Assembly: GCA_050739575.1 (NCBI GenBank)
Contig: JBOIBN010000013.1
Span: 1-42,875 of the forward strand
Reading direction: 5' to 3'
Length of the DNA: 42,875 bases
Origin: JBOIBN01 sp050739575
GTDB lineage: Bacteria; Pseudomonadota; Gammaproteobacteria; JAKDMP01
Of this stretch, positions 16,224-26,021 are shown piece after piece. Numbering within the stretch: position 1 is the first letter of the stretch; the number at the start of each line of letters is the position of its first letter. Position numbers and translations under genes: made by a program. The notes under the pieces were generated by a model that was not told where the DNA came from, made no database searches, and worked only from the letters and a program-made list of their open reading frames with translations.

Positions 16224-16805
16224 TCAGGCGCCGAAATTCTTCGCCGCGAAATCCCAGTTCACGATTTCCCAGAACGCCTCCAGATACTTCGGACGCGCGT
16301 TCCGGTAATCGATGTAGTAGGCATGTTCCCACACGTCGCAGGTCAGAATCGGCGTCTCGCCCGTGCGCAGCGGCGTCTCCGCGTTCTGGCCGTTCATGAT
16401 CGTGAGCGAACCGTCGCTCTTGCGCGCGAGCCAGGTCCAGCCTGAACCGAAAAGACCGCCGGCCTTGGACGTGAATTCCTCGCGGAACTTGTCATACGAG
16501 CCGAAGGCCTTGTCGAGGGCTTCCGAAAGCTTGCCGGAAGGCTTGCCGCCGCCGTTCGGACTCATCGAATTCCAGTAAAACGTGTGGTTCCAGGCCTGGG
16601 CCGCATTGTTGAACAGGCCGCCGGTCGCCTTCCTGACGATCTCTTCGAGCTTCTTGTCCTCGAATTCGGTGCCCTTGATGCCGGCATTGAGCTTGTCCAC
16701 GTAGGCGCGATGGTGCTTGCCGTAGTGAAACTCCAGCGTTTCCTCGGAAATGTGCGGCGCGAGCGCACTCATGTCATAGGGCAACGGGGGTAATTCGTGC
16801 GTCAT
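16224..16805 (-). CDS. sodB: Superoxide dismutase [Fe]
   Basis: 193 residues. The metal ligands are His27, His74, Asp157 and His161 (CDVWEHAYYIDYRN). AAQAWNHTFYWNSM and GLFGSGWTWL are typical of the iron form, with Gln70 in the position that distinguishes Fe from Mn enzymes. It converts superoxide to peroxide and oxygen in the cytoplasm. It is the first gene of the probable sodB-DUF1289-grxD-lptM-polA run. A GGAGA lies a few bases before the ATG (TTGAAGGAGACCAGCC). Confidence 0.97.
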   Translation of the reverse strand: MTHELPPLPYDMSALAPHISEETLEFHYGKHHRAYVDKLNAGIKGTEFEDKKLEEIVRKATGGLFNNAAQAWNHTFYWNSMSPNGGGKPSGKLSEALDKAFGSYDKFREEFTSKAGGLFGSGWTWLARKSDGSLTIMNGQNAETPLRTGETPILTCDVWEHAYYIDYRNARPKYLEAFWEIVNWDFAAKNFGA

Positions 16806-16970
16806 GGCTGGTCTCCTTCAATCGTATGTACAATCTGCGCCGAAAGTTCCGGCGCGACGTTTCCATTGTAACGCTCCGGGTCGAAAGAACGCAGGGACGC
16901 CCGCTGGAAATGGGGTTGAAAGCGTTCATGGAATCAACTTACTAGAATGCGTCTTAGACCGGCATAGGTT

Positions 16971-18167
16971 ATGAGCATAAATATGCAACGCAGCTCAAGC
17001 GTTCACGTCGCATTGTCCGGCTTGTTGATGCTGGCGGTCGCCATGGGCATCGGCCGGTTCGCCTTCACGCCGCTCTTGCCGATGATGCAGAAGGATGCCG
17101 GTTTGTCGCTCGCAGGGGGCGGGTGGCTCGCCACCGCAAATTACGTCGGCTACCTGCTGGGAGCCCTGACCGCAATCCGGATGCGATTTTCCGCCGCGCG
17201 CATCGTGCTGTTCTCCCTCTTCGCAACGGCGGTAGTGACGGCGGCCATGGGCTTCGGCGACGATTGGACCGTCTGGTTTCTGTTGCGCGGATTAGCCGGT
17301 GTGGCGAGCGCCTGGGCGTTGGTTTTCGCCGCGGCCTGGGCTCTGCAGGCGTTGGCCGCAACCGGTCGGCCGCGACTCGCGGGGCTGATGTTCGCCGGCG
17401 TCGGGTTCGGCATCGCGCTCGTCGGCGTCCTGTGTTTGCAATTCGCGACGCTTGGCTGGTCATCCGCGCGGTCATGGATCGCACTCGGCGTGGTCGCGTT
17501 GCTCCTTACGCTGATTGCGGCGCCCGGTTTCCTCGCTGCCCCGCGGCCGTCGTCTGCCACGACAATCCCTGCGGCCGAGTCCTCCGCAGTTGCATCACCT
17601 GATTTCCGCTCCACCTTCGGGCTGGTGATCGCCTACGCGCTGTTCGGTTTTGGCTACATCATTCCCGCAACGTTCCTGCCCGCCATGGCCAAACGACTTA
17701 TCGCCGATCCCTCGGTTTTCGGTTTGGCATGGCCGATCTTCGGTGTCGCGGGGCTCGTTTCCACCTTGATTGCGGGCCATTTGCTGCGGCGCCACTCCAA
17801 TCGCGCCCTCTGGGGCACAAGCCATCTCATCATGGGCGTCGGGGCCTTCGTTCCGGTAATTCTGCCGAACATGGTGGGCATCGCGCTTTCGGCCATCTGC
17901 GTGGGCGGCACTTTCATGGTCATCACGCTTGCCGCGATGGAGGAAGCGCGGCGCATGGCACCGCTTAATCCGGCGCGGTTTATGGCCCAGCTCACGGTCG
18001 CCTTTGCCATCGGTCAGATACTCGGACCCATGTTTGTGAGCATCCTGCCGCAGGGATCGCATACCCTGGATGCACTGCTGAGTGTCGCCGCGGCGCTGCT
18101 CGTGATCAGCGGCATCGGGCTTTATCGGAGCAGCAGACTGACGCCGCTCGTCGAAGCGGAGTCATAA
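16971..18167 (+). CDS. YbfB/YjiJ family MFS transporter
   Basis: 398 residues, about 12 hydrophobic segments. The start MLAVAMGIGRFAFTPLLPMMQ is the family signature (GIGRFAxTPxLP), followed by LAxANYVGYLLGAL. An alternative start is Met5. The substrate of YbfB/YjiJ proteins is unknown. It is transcribed away from sodB, with ~165 bp between the divergent starts. No linked biosynthetic genes suggest a substrate. Confidence 0.88.
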   Translation: MSINMQRSSSVHVALSGLLMLAVAMGIGRFAFTPLLPMMQKDAGLSLAGGGWLATANYVGYLLGALTAIRMRFSAARIVLFSLFATAVVTAAMGFGDDWTVWFLLRGLAGVASAWALVFAAAWALQALAATGRPRLAGLMFAGVGFGIALVGVLCLQFATLGWSSARSWIALGVVALLLTLIAAPGFLAAPRPSSATTIPAAESSAVASPDFRSTFGLVIAYALFGFGYIIPATFLPAMAKRLIADPSVFGLAWPIFGVAGLVSTLIAGHLLRRHSNRALWGTSHLIMGVGAFVPVILPNMVGIALSAICVGGTFMVITLAAMEEARRMAPLNPARFMAQLTVAFAIGQILGPMFVSILPQGSHTLDALLSVAAALLVISGIGLYRSSRLTPLVEAES

Positions 18168-18258
18168 AACTTGCCGGCCCGGCTCGAGCCGATTCATTTG
18201 CAACGCGGTCTCCGGCGGGATACTTTGCGAAATTTTGTTAACCAGGAAGGTGCACAGT

Positions 18259-18459
18259 ATGTCCGCAAACGACATCGAGACGGTCGACATTCAATGCCCC
18301 TATTGTGGAGAAACAATCGAAATCACCGTCGATTGTTCCGTCGAGAACCAACGCTACATAGAAGACTGCCAGGTATGCTGTCGGCCGATTAACTTGACCG
18401 TAACTGTTGACGAGGCGGGAATGCCAGTCGTGCAAACCTCGGGGGAGGATGACGCATAG
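18259..18459 (+). CDS. CPXCG-motif zinc-ribbon protein
   Basis: 66 residues from ATG 18259, with AGGAAGG about 8 nt upstream. Two Cys pairs, CPYCGETIEI and CQVCCRPI, form a zinc-ribbon-like knuckle; the acidic residues around them fit the CPXCG cysteine-rich family (PF14255). Molecular role unknown. It ends 115 bp before the 3' end of the convergent lspA gene. Confidence 0.87.
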   Translation: MSANDIETVDIQCPYCGETIEITVDCSVENQRYIEDCQVCCRPINLTVTVDEAGMPVVQTSGEDDA

Positions 18460-18574
18460 GTTTGCATCTCGAAGGCGGTCCTGATTTATATTCAGCGCTT
18501 CCGAGCGGTCGGCATTCCGAGTCTCGCAAGACGATAGAGAAGATTCCTTGCCGGCGATTGTTGCCGGCGGGCCG

Positions 18575-19147
18575 TCAATCGGACAAGCTTTCTGGTTTTA
18601 CCTTTTCCGGCTCGCTTCGCCGACGGCGGAAGAGGGCGTCGGCGATGACGATAATCGCGCCGACGGTGATCGCCGAATCGGCGATGTTGAAGGTCGGGAA
18701 ATACCACAGCTCGTCGTAGTGCACCTGGATGAAGTCAATGACGTGCGCATGCCATACGCGGTCGATGGCATTGCCGAGCGCGCCGGCGAGGATCAGCGCC
18801 AGTCCGGCCGAGAGCCATGCGTAACCGCGCGCCGGCAGGCGCCGCAGCCAGACCAGAATCGCAGTGGAAAAAGCGAGCGCGAGCACGACGAACAACCATT
18901 GCTGCCAACCGTTCGCGGCCCCGAACAGGCTGAACGCGGCGCCGCGGTTGTAGATCAGCGTAAGGTTGAGCACCGGCAACAACGGCATCGGAACATAGGG
19001 TTTGAGGTAATACAGCGTGAGCAGTTTCGTGAACTGGTCGGCGATGAGCACCAGCAGGGCGAGCGCGAGCCAGCGCACCGGCGGATGCGCCGGCATCACG
19101 AAGCTTTCCGGACGCAGGCGTCGGAGCCAGGAAGGCAATATCTTCAT
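18575..19147 (-). CDS. lspA: Lipoprotein signal peptidase (signal peptidase II)
   Basis: 190 residues starting at ATG 19147, which overlaps the ileS stop as ATGA. It has four membrane segments. Catalytic aspartates lie in GNAIDRVWH and FNIADSAI, with NRGAAFS upstream, all hallmark LspA motifs. It cleaves prolipoproteins before the diacylated Cys in the inner membrane. The six lipoproteins of the cassettes at 5.4-10 kb, LptM and the SYLF protein should be its substrates. The C-terminus (RRRRSEPEKVKPE) is charged and cytoplasmic. Confidence 0.97.
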   Translation of the reverse strand: MKILPSWLRRLRPESFVMPAHPPVRWLALALLVLIADQFTKLLTLYYLKPYVPMPLLPVLNLTLIYNRGAAFSLFGAANGWQQWLFVVLALAFSTAILVWLRRLPARGYAWLSAGLALILAGALGNAIDRVWHAHVIDFIQVHYDELWYFPTFNIADSAITVGAIIVIADALFRRRRSEPEKVKPESLSD

Positions 19148-21990
19148 GCGTATCGGCGGCTTTCGCCGGCGCCGGTAATGTTGCCGGCGCAACGCAGGCA
19201 GATGCCTGTATCGTCGTCGACGTCCGCCCGGCGGTGCCAGCAGCGTTCGCAGCGCTTGTGCTCGCTCGACACTACATTAACGTAATAAATCGTCCGTAAC
19301 GGAGGGGCTACGTTCGCTGCGCCCGGCGGTCCTCCCGGGCCAAATGCGGCCTTGACTTCGTAAGCACCCGACGGTGCTTGGTCGAAGTCACCAACCTTGA
19401 CCGCGGACACGATGAGCACGAAGCGCAGTTCGTCGCCGAGCGGCGCGAGCGCCGACGCGTCTTCCTCTTTCAGGAAGAGTTCGACTTCGGCTTCGAGCGA
19501 ACCGCCGAGCGCACCTTCGCGGCGCTTTTCCTCGATTGCCTGCATGACGCCTTCGCGCACCGCGAAGACCCTCTTCCAGTCAATATCCGAGGCCTCGACT
19601 GCGGGCAGTTCGTGCCAGGTCGCGAGCATGACGGAACCGGGGCGTTCGCCTGGCAAATGACTCCAGACCTCCTCGGCAGTGAAGCAGAGGATCGGCGCGA
19701 GCCAGCGTACCAGTGTCTCCGCGACATGCCACAGCGCTGTCTGAGCCGAACGTCGACCCGTGCTCGCGGCCGGCATCGTGTAGAGCCGATCCTTGGTGAT
19801 GTCGAGGAACCGCGCGCCGAGTTCGGTCACGCAGAAATTGTGTACGCGCTGGTAGATGAGATGGAAATCGTAACTTTCATAGGCGGCCTCGATTTCGGCG
19901 CCGAGTTCGCGGGCGCGTGCGAGCAGCCAGCGGTCGAGCGCAACGAGGTTTTCCGGCGGCAACGCGTCGCGTGCGGGATCGAAATCGTAGAGATTGGAAA
20001 CGAGAAAGCGCAGCGTGTTGCGCATGCGCCGGAAGGCATCTGCGGTGCGCTTGAGAATTTCGTCGGACACGGCCATCTCGCGGCGGTAATCGGTCGCCGC
20101 GACCCACAGGCGCAGGATGTCCGCGCCAAGACTGTCCACCACCTTCTGCGGCGCGAGGACGTTGCCGATGGATTTCGACATCTTGCGCCCGTCGGCATCC
20201 ACCGTGAAGCCGTGCGTGAGCACGCCTCGGTAAGGGGCGGCTCCGGTGAGCGCAACCCCGGTCAGGAGCGAGGACTGGAACCAGCCGCGATGCTGATCGG
20301 AGCCTTCGAGATAGAGATCCGCCGGCACGTCCAGCTCGGGCCGCGCGGCGAGCACGCATTGGTGCGTGAGCCCGGAATCCAGCCATACGTCGAGAATGTC
20401 ACGCGACTTCTCGTACTGCGCGGCCTCGGCGCCGAGGAGATCCGCCGGCTCGAGCGCGTCCCAGGCCTCGAGACCGCCGGCCGCGATGCGCTCGGCAACT
20501 TCCTCCATCAGCTGCACGCTTTCCGGATGCGGATCGCCCGTCTCGCGATGGACGAAAAGCGCGAGTGGTACGCCCCAGATGCGTTGGCGCGAAATGCACC
20601 AGTCGGGGCGCTCCGCGATCATGCCGCGGATGCGATCCTCCGCCCAATCGGGCGTCCACTTCACCGCCTCGATTGCGGCAAGCGAGCGTGCGCGCAGATC
20701 GTTTGCCGCAAGCGCAATGAACCACTGCGGCGTCGCGCGAAAGATCAGCGGTGTCTTGTGCCGCCAGCAATGCGGATAGCTGTGGCAGTAGGACGCGTGC
20801 GCAAGCAGCGCGCCGCGCCGTTCCAGTTCGGCGATGATCGCGAGGTTTGCTTCCTTCAGGCCGAGCCCGGCAACGAGCGGCGTGCCGGAAACGAAACGTC
20901 CTGTGCCGTCCACCGGATTGGCGACTTCGAGTCCGTAGCGCACGGCCACGTGATAGTCGTCCTGGCCGTGCCCGGGTGCGGTGTGCACGGCGCCGGTTCC
21001 GACCTCGAGCGTGACGTGTTCGCCGAGTACCACCGGCACCTCGCGTTCGAGCCAGGGATGCACGAGCAACGCACCTTCGAGTGCGCCGCCCCGCGTGCGC
21101 CCGAGCGTTTGCGCGTCTTCCGCGCCGTAGCGCGCAAGCGCGCTCTCGGCCAAACCCTCCGCGAACACCAATGCCTCACGCCGGCCGCCGAGAGTGACGG
21201 CCACGAGCAGGTAATCCAGATCGGGATGCACGGCGACGGCGCGGTTCGCGGGCAGCGTCCACGGCGTCGTGGTCCAGATCGGCACCGAAACCGACAAGTC
21301 GGTTTCGGTGCCGAAGCGGCGGGCGAGTTCCACGGAATCCGCCGCCCGGAACGCAACGTCCACGGCCGGAGACTCGCGTTCGGCGTACTCGACCTCCGCC
21401 TCGGCGAGCGCCGATCGGCAATCGAGGCACCAGTGCACCGGCATGTCGCGGCGCACGAGATAGCCGTCCGCGATCATGCGCGCCATGGCTTTCAGTTCGC
21501 GCGCCTCATAATCGCGATCGAGCGACAGGTACGGACGGTCCCAGTCGCCGAGCACGCCGAGGCGGATGAAATCCTCGCGCTGACGATCGACCTGGATGCG
21601 GGCGTAGTCGCGGCAGGCGGCGCGGAACTCGGCCCGCGGCAGGTCGCGGCCCTGTTTGCCGAGCTTCTTCTCCACGGCGAGTTCGATCGGCAGGCCATGA
21701 CAATCCCAACCGGGCACGTAGGGCGCATCGAAACCGGCCAGCGTGCGTGAACGCACCACGATGTCCTTCAGGATCTTGTTGACCGCATGGCCGATGTGGA
21801 TGTCGCCATTCGCATACGGCGGCCCGTCGGCGAGTATGAATTTTTCGCGCCCGCGCGATGCGGCGCGGATTTGTCCGTAAAGGTCGCCTTCTCGCCAGCC
21901 GGTCACCATGCCGAGCTCGCGCCGCGCGAGATCGGCGCGCATCGGCATCGCGGTCTGCGGAAGATTCAGCGTCCCCTTGTAATCGCTCAC
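19144..21990 (-). CDS. ileS: Isoleucyl-tRNA synthetase
   Basis: 948 residues, class I synthetase. The HIGH motif is at 65-68 (YANGDIHIGHA) and KMSKS at 603-607 (DGRKMSKSIGN). The editing domain lies between them (TTPWTLPANRAV; GTGAVHTAPGHGQDDY). The C-terminal zinc finger has CERCWHRRADV...CLRCAGN. It charges tRNA-Ile with isoleucine and edits valine. It starts 3 nt after the ribF stop and overlaps lspA, the standard ribF-ileS-lspA operon. Confidence 0.99.
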   Translation of the reverse strand: MSDYKGTLNLPQTAMPMRADLARRELGMVTGWREGDLYGQIRAASRGREKFILADGPPYANGDIHIGHAVNKILKDIVVRSRTLAGFDAPYVPGWDCHGLPIELAVEKKLGKQGRDLPRAEFRAACRDYARIQVDRQREDFIRLGVLGDWDRPYLSLDRDYEARELKAMARMIADGYLVRRDMPVHWCLDCRSALAEAEVEYAERESPAVDVAFRAADSVELARRFGTETDLSVSVPIWTTTPWTLPANRAVAVHPDLDYLLVAVTLGGRREALVFAEGLAESALARYGAEDAQTLGRTRGGALEGALLVHPWLEREVPVVLGEHVTLEVGTGAVHTAPGHGQDDYHVAVRYGLEVANPVDGTGRFVSGTPLVAGLGLKEANLAIIAELERRGALLAHASYCHSYPHCWRHKTPLIFRATPQWFIALAANDLRARSLAAIEAVKWTPDWAEDRIRGMIAERPDWCISRQRIWGVPLALFVHRETGDPHPESVQLMEEVAERIAAGGLEAWDALEPADLLGAEAAQYEKSRDILDVWLDSGLTHQCVLAARPELDVPADLYLEGSDQHRGWFQSSLLTGVALTGAAPYRGVLTHGFTVDADGRKMSKSIGNVLAPQKVVDSLGADILRLWVAATDYRREMAVSDEILKRTADAFRRMRNTLRFLVSNLYDFDPARDALPPENLVALDRWLLARARELGAEIEAAYESYDFHLIYQRVHNFCVTELGARFLDITKDRLYTMPAASTGRRSAQTALWHVAETLVRWLAPILCFTAEEVWSHLPGERPGSVMLATWHELPAVEASDIDWKRVFAVREGVMQAIEEKRREGALGGSLEAEVELFLKEEDASALAPLGDELRFVLIVSAVKVGDFDQAPSGAYEVKAAFGPGGPPGAANVAPPLRTIYYVNVVSSEHKRCERCWHRRADVDDDTGICLRCAGNITGAGESRRYA

Positions 21991-21993
21991 TCG

Positions 21994-22965
21994 CTATCCT
22001 TCGAAAGCCACATTCTCTGCGTCCCATTCAAGCCCATGCGCATCGAGCCAACGCTCGCCTTCGTTCACGTCCGCGGCGATCGCCGCGCGCAATGCATCAA
22101 GATTTTCAAAGCGTTCCTCATCCCGCAGACGAAACAGAAAATCCACCGCGAGCAGACGGCCGTAGAGATCGCCCGCAAACTCCGGGAAATAAATCTCCAG
22201 CAGGCGGCGCCGGCCGTTGACCGTTGGGCGTTCGCCGACGTTCGCCATCCCGTGATGCGGCCCGCCTGGCAATCCCCCGGCACGCACCAAATAAACGCCG
22301 GCTAGCGGTGGCGGCCGATGTCCGAGCGCGAGATTCGCGGTCGGAAAGCCGAGCCGCCGTCCGAGCCCGTCGCCGGCACGGACTCTGCCGTACACTCTAA
22401 ACGGCCGACCGAGCAGCGAGGCCGCCTCGTCCAGGCGGTGTTCGGTAAGCGCCTCTCGCACACGCGAACTCGAAATGCGTCTCCCGGCATCGGCGACCGG
22501 CGCGACGCCGCGTGTCGCAAAACCTCGGCGCCACCCCAAGCGTTCCAGCAAGTCGAGATCGCCCTTGCGCTGCCGACCGAAGCGAAACTCTTCCCCGACC
22601 ACGACGGCGCGAGCTGTGAGTCCGGTCACCAGCGTTTCCTTGACGAAATCCTCGGCGCTTTGCGCGGCCAGTGCCGCATCGAATCGCAGGCAGGCCACAA
22701 CGTCCACCAGCCCCGTCGTCTCAATAAGTCGCCACTGGCTTGCAAAACGGGCTAAGCGCGCCTCGGCTTCTACGCCCTTGAAAAATTCTCCGGGCAGTGG
22801 CTCAAAGCAGAGCATGACCAGGGGTAGCTCCCGTGCGCGCGCCTCCTCGGCGGCCACATCCAGCAGGGCACGGTGGCCGCGGTGCAGGCCGTTAAACTTG
22901 CCGATGGTAAGGACGGCACCGCCGGGAATGGCCTCCGGCCGGATCCGTCCGCGCAGCAGTCGCAT
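21994..22965 (-). CDS. ribF: Bifunctional riboflavin kinase/FAD synthetase
   Basis: 323 residues. The N-terminal FAD synthetase (nucleotidyltransferase) domain has TIGKFNGLHRGHRALL and later ISSSRVREAL. The C-terminal riboflavin kinase domain has GRVRAGDGLGRRLGFPTANL and FAGDLYGRLLAVDFL. It makes FMN and FAD from riboflavin in the cytoplasm. It lies 48 bp downstream of murJ in the same direction. Confidence 0.97.
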   Translation of the reverse strand: MRLLRGRIRPEAIPGGAVLTIGKFNGLHRGHRALLDVAAEEARARELPLVMLCFEPLPGEFFKGVEAEARLARFASQWRLIETTGLVDVVACLRFDAALAAQSAEDFVKETLVTGLTARAVVVGEEFRFGRQRKGDLDLLERLGWRRGFATRGVAPVADAGRRISSSRVREALTEHRLDEAASLLGRPFRVYGRVRAGDGLGRRLGFPTANLALGHRPPPLAGVYLVRAGGLPGGPHHGMANVGERPTVNGRRRLLEIYFPEFAGDLYGRLLAVDFLFRLRDEERFENLDALRAAIAADVNEGERWLDAHGLEWDAENVAFEG

Positions 22966-23013
22966 GGGCCGATAAAAGTCTGGATTATAGCGATACGGTG
23001 CCCGGCGGGCCGC

Positions 23014-24588
23014 TCAGGACGCCGCTTCGCCGCCGCCGAGCCGCAGATGCCGCGGCCGCAGACCGGTCAGCGCAAGCGCCAGGAGATAGACGCAGGCGCC
23101 GCCGAGCATGATCAGAGCGAGATGCAAGGCGCGCTCCTTACCGGACCACCCCAGCCATGTGGAAAGCCGCCCGGCGGCAAGCCAGACCGCGCCGCCCATG
23201 ACGACGCAGGCGACGCCGATTCGCAGCAAAAACCGCACCCAACCGCGTACCGGAGCGTAAATGCCTTGGCGACGCAATCCCCACCATAAAAGCGCCGCGT
23301 TCACCAAGGCGGCGACGGAGGTCGAAAACGCGATGCCTGCATGCGGGGCGGTCCCGCCGGCGAGCGCCCAAGGCACGACGAGCACACCATTAAGCGCGAG
23401 GTTGACGCTCACCGCAAGGATGCCGATCCGAACCGGCTTGCGGGTTTCCTGACGCGCGAAATAGGCGGGCGAAAGCACTTTCACCAATGCAAAGGCGGTA
23501 AGGCCGACGGCATAGGTCATGACGCTCGCGGCAGCCATGTACACGTCGTGCCGGCTGAACTCGCCGTAGCCGAAGAGCGTTGCAACCAGCGGACCGGCGA
23601 GCACGATCAAAACCACTGCCGCGACCGGCATGGTGAGCACGGTCAGGCGCAGCGCCCGATCGAGTACCGCGGAGTAGCTGCCATGCTCGCCGCGGGCGTG
23701 ATGGCTCGCAAGCCCCGGCAGAATGATCGTCCCGAGCGCTACGGCGAAGACACCGAGGGGAAACTCCATCAGTCGGTCGGAGTAATACAGCCAGCTCACG
23801 CTGCCGCTCGCAAGAAACGAAGCGATCACCGTATCGACAAGCAGGTTGAGCTGCGTCACCGAGGCGCCGAACATGACCGGGATCATCAGACGGAAGATGC
23901 GCCGCACGCCTGCGTGCGCAAAACCGAGGCGCGGGCGCACCAGCATCCGGTGGCGGGCGAGGTAGGGAAGCTGCAGCGCCAGCTGCAAGACGCCCGCGAC
24001 GAGCACGGCACCCGCGAGCGCGTAGCCGGGCTCGACCAGGTGCGGTGCAACGACGATGGCCGCGATGATGAAGGCCGCATTCAGGAACACGGGCGCGAAG
24101 GCCGGCGGCCCAAAACTGCCGTGCGTGTTCAAAACGCCCCCCGCCATGGCTACCAGCGAGATGAACAGGAGATACGGGAAGGTCAGGCGCAGGAGCCCCG
24201 TTGCAAGCTCGAACTTGGGTGGGTTGGCGTGAAAGCCGGGCGCGAACATCCAGATGAATATCGGCGTTGCGAGTACGCCCACGGCGGTGATAAGGACGAG
24301 TACCGTCGCCAGGCTTCCTTCGGTCCGCGATACAAGGTCGCGCACTTCTTCTTCGCTGCGCGTCGCCCGGTACTCGGAAAGCACCGGCACGAAAGCCTGG
24401 GAGAAGGCGCCCTCGGCAAACAGCCGGCGGCCGAAATTCGGAATCTTGAATGCGACCAGGAAGGCATCCATGCCAAATCCGGCCCCGAAGTGCGTCGCAA
24501 ACACGATGTCGCGCGCAAAACCGAGTATCCGCGAGATGAGCGTGAAGCCCCCTACGGTGGAAAGATTGCCGACAAACCCTCGTTTCAT
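23014..24588 (-). CDS. murJ: Lipid II flippase MurJ
   Basis: 524 residues from ATG 24588 (MKRGFVGNLSTVGGFTLISRILGFARD). Around 14 hydrophobic segments and the MurJ/MviN motifs RDIVFATHFGAG, DAFLVAFKIPNFGRRLFAEGAFSQAFVPVL and a later SWLYYSDRLMEFPLGVFAVALGT are present. It translocates lipid II across the inner membrane for peptidoglycan synthesis. It is divergent from rpsT, with 85 bp between the starts. Confidence 0.97.
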   Translation of the reverse strand: MKRGFVGNLSTVGGFTLISRILGFARDIVFATHFGAGFGMDAFLVAFKIPNFGRRLFAEGAFSQAFVPVLSEYRATRSEEEVRDLVSRTEGSLATVLVLITAVGVLATPIFIWMFAPGFHANPPKFELATGLLRLTFPYLLFISLVAMAGGVLNTHGSFGPPAFAPVFLNAAFIIAAIVVAPHLVEPGYALAGAVLVAGVLQLALQLPYLARHRMLVRPRLGFAHAGVRRIFRLMIPVMFGASVTQLNLLVDTVIASFLASGSVSWLYYSDRLMEFPLGVFAVALGTIILPGLASHHARGEHGSYSAVLDRALRLTVLTMPVAAVVLIVLAGPLVATLFGYGEFSRHDVYMAAASVMTYAVGLTAFALVKVLSPAYFARQETRKPVRIGILAVSVNLALNGVLVVPWALAGGTAPHAGIAFSTSVAALVNAALLWWGLRRQGIYAPVRGWVRFLLRIGVACVVMGGAVWLAAGRLSTWLGWSGKERALHLALIMLGGACVYLLALALTGLRPRHLRLGGGEAAS

Positions 24589-24673
24589 CTGCTTAGCTTT
24601 CCGGCTGCGGCTTGAGGATGAACGCAATTCGCGGCATACTATGTAGCTTCATAAAGACTCTCGCGGAGATTCC

Positions 24674-24946
24674 GTGGCCAATACCTCCCAGGCGCGCAAA
24701 CGCGCCCGCCAGGCCGAAACGCGCCGGGCCCACAATCAAAAGCTGCGCTCGCGCGTCCGCACCGCGATCAAGAAGGTCGAGAAGGCCAGTGCAAGCAGCG
24801 ATGCCGCGGCCGCGCGCGCCACGTTCGAGGCCGTCGTTCCCGAAATAGACACGATGGCGGGCAAGGGCATTCTGAACAAGAACGCCGCCGCACGCTACAA
24901 GCACCGGCTGAACCAGCGCATCAAGCGTCTGTCCACGCCGGCCTGA
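24674..24946 (+). CDS. rpsT: 30S ribosomal protein S20
   Basis: 90 residues from a GTG start at 24674 (GGAG 5-7 nt upstream): ANTSQARKRARQAETRRAHNQKLRS is the S20 N-terminus. The C-terminus has KGILNKNAAARYKHRLNQRIK. It binds 16S rRNA early in small-subunit assembly. Its 3' end overlaps the 3' end of the convergent obgE by 26 bp. Confidence 0.97.
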   Translation: MANTSQARKRARQAETRRAHNQKLRSRVRTAIKKVEKASASSDAAAARATFEAVVPEIDTMAGKGILNKNAAARYKHRLNQRIKRLSTPA

Positions 24947-25958
24947 CCGGTTCCCCGGCGTTCGCCACCCAGGCGCCGGCGGCTTCCAGCAATTCGTCCA
25001 GCCCCTTGCGGGCCAACGCCGAAATCACAAACCATCGTCCCTGCCATTCGAGCGCAGCTGCCGCCTCCTGCGCCCTGGCTCGGGCCTCGACCGCATCCAG
25101 CAAATCGGCCTTGGTGAAAACGAGCCAGCGCTCACGTTCGGCGAGTCCCGCGGCGTGCGTGCGCAATTCGCGCTCGATCGTACGCACCACCCCCGCGTCG
25201 AAACCTTCGGGCGGCGCCAAATCCACCAGATGAAGCAGCAGGCGCGTGCGCTCGACATGGCGCAGGAACTGGATGCCGAGGCCATGGCCCACGGCCGCGC
25301 CCTCGATCAAACCGGGCATATCGGCGACGACGAAACTCCGCTCGGGGCCCAGACGCACGACGCCCAGCTCCGGATGGAGCGTCGTGAAGGGATAGTCCGC
25401 CACCTTGGGGCGGGCCGCGGAAATCGCTGCCAGCAGGGATGATTTGCCGGCATTGGGCAAGCCGACCAGACCCACGTCGGCGAGCAGCTTCAGTTCGAGG
25501 CGCAGCGTGCGCGCCTCGCCCTCGGTGCCGGGCGTCGCTCGCCGCGGGGCTCGATTGACGCTCGACTTGTAGTGCACATTGCCGCGTCCTCCGCGTCCGC
25601 CGCGGGCAACGAGAAGGCGCGCGCCGGGCTCGGCGAGATCGCCGATCGGCTCTCCGGTATCGGCCACGAATACCAGCGTTCCCGGGGGCACCGACACTTC
25701 GAGATCGGTACCGGAAACGCCGGAACGCTGCCGCCCGGCCCCGGCCTTGCCCGATTCGGCGCGAAACCGGCGGGCGGTGCGGAAATCCACCAGCGTATTC
25801 AAACCCGGCTTGGCGTGGAGAAAGATACTGCCGCCGTCACCTCCGTCGCCTCCGTCCGGACCGCCGCGCGGAATGTACTTCTCGCGCCGGAAGCTCACGC
25901 AGCCCGCGCCGCCGCGACCGGCCTCCACCACGATGCTGGCTTCATCAACGAACTTCAT
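24921..25958 (-). CDS. obgE: GTPase ObgE
   Basis: 345 residues. The N-terminal Obg fold is glycine-rich (MKFVDEASIVVEAGRGGAGCVSFRREKYIP; GGRGGRGN). The G domain has GLPNAGKSSLL, DMPGLIEGAAVGHGLG and FTKADLL. It acts in ribosome assembly and stress signalling. It follows rpmA after a strong terminator hairpin (25973-25999), so part of its expression may need its own promoter or read-through. It is convergent with rpsT and overlaps it by 26 bp. Confidence 0.97.
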   Translation of the reverse strand: MKFVDEASIVVEAGRGGAGCVSFRREKYIPRGGPDGGDGGDGGSIFLHAKPGLNTLVDFRTARRFRAESGKAGAGRQRSGVSGTDLEVSVPPGTLVFVADTGEPIGDLAEPGARLLVARGGRGGRGNVHYKSSVNRAPRRATPGTEGEARTLRLELKLLADVGLVGLPNAGKSSLLAAISAARPKVADYPFTTLHPELGVVRLGPERSFVVADMPGLIEGAAVGHGLGIQFLRHVERTRLLLHLVDLAPPEGFDAGVVRTIERELRTHAAGLAERERWLVFTKADLLDAVEARARAQEAAAALEWQGRWFVISALARKGLDELLEAAGAWVANAGEPVRPAWTDA

Positions 25959-25972
25959 TTATCCGCTCATGC

Positions 25973-25999
25973 AAAAAGCCCCGGCAGGGCCGGGGCTTT
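25973..25999 (-). terminator. Intrinsic terminator or attenuator between rpmA and obgE
   Basis: An 11-bp perfect stem (GCCCCGGC arms extended by AAA/TTT) with a 3-nt loop. On the minus strand five T follow the GC-rich stem. It lies downstream of rpmA and immediately before obgE. Confidence 0.8.
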
Positions 26000-26021
26000 C
26001 AGGTTACCGCACTCAGATCGT

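Noticed and set aside
19378..21750. A 790-codon open frame antisense to ileS
   Set aside because: It is the mirror frame of a strongly conserved gene; GC-rich codon bias produces long antisense frames and the translation shows no domain.
25973..25999. Reading the rpmA-obgE hairpin as evidence of a riboswitch
   Set aside because: A simple GC-rich stem with a U tail is explained by an intrinsic terminator.
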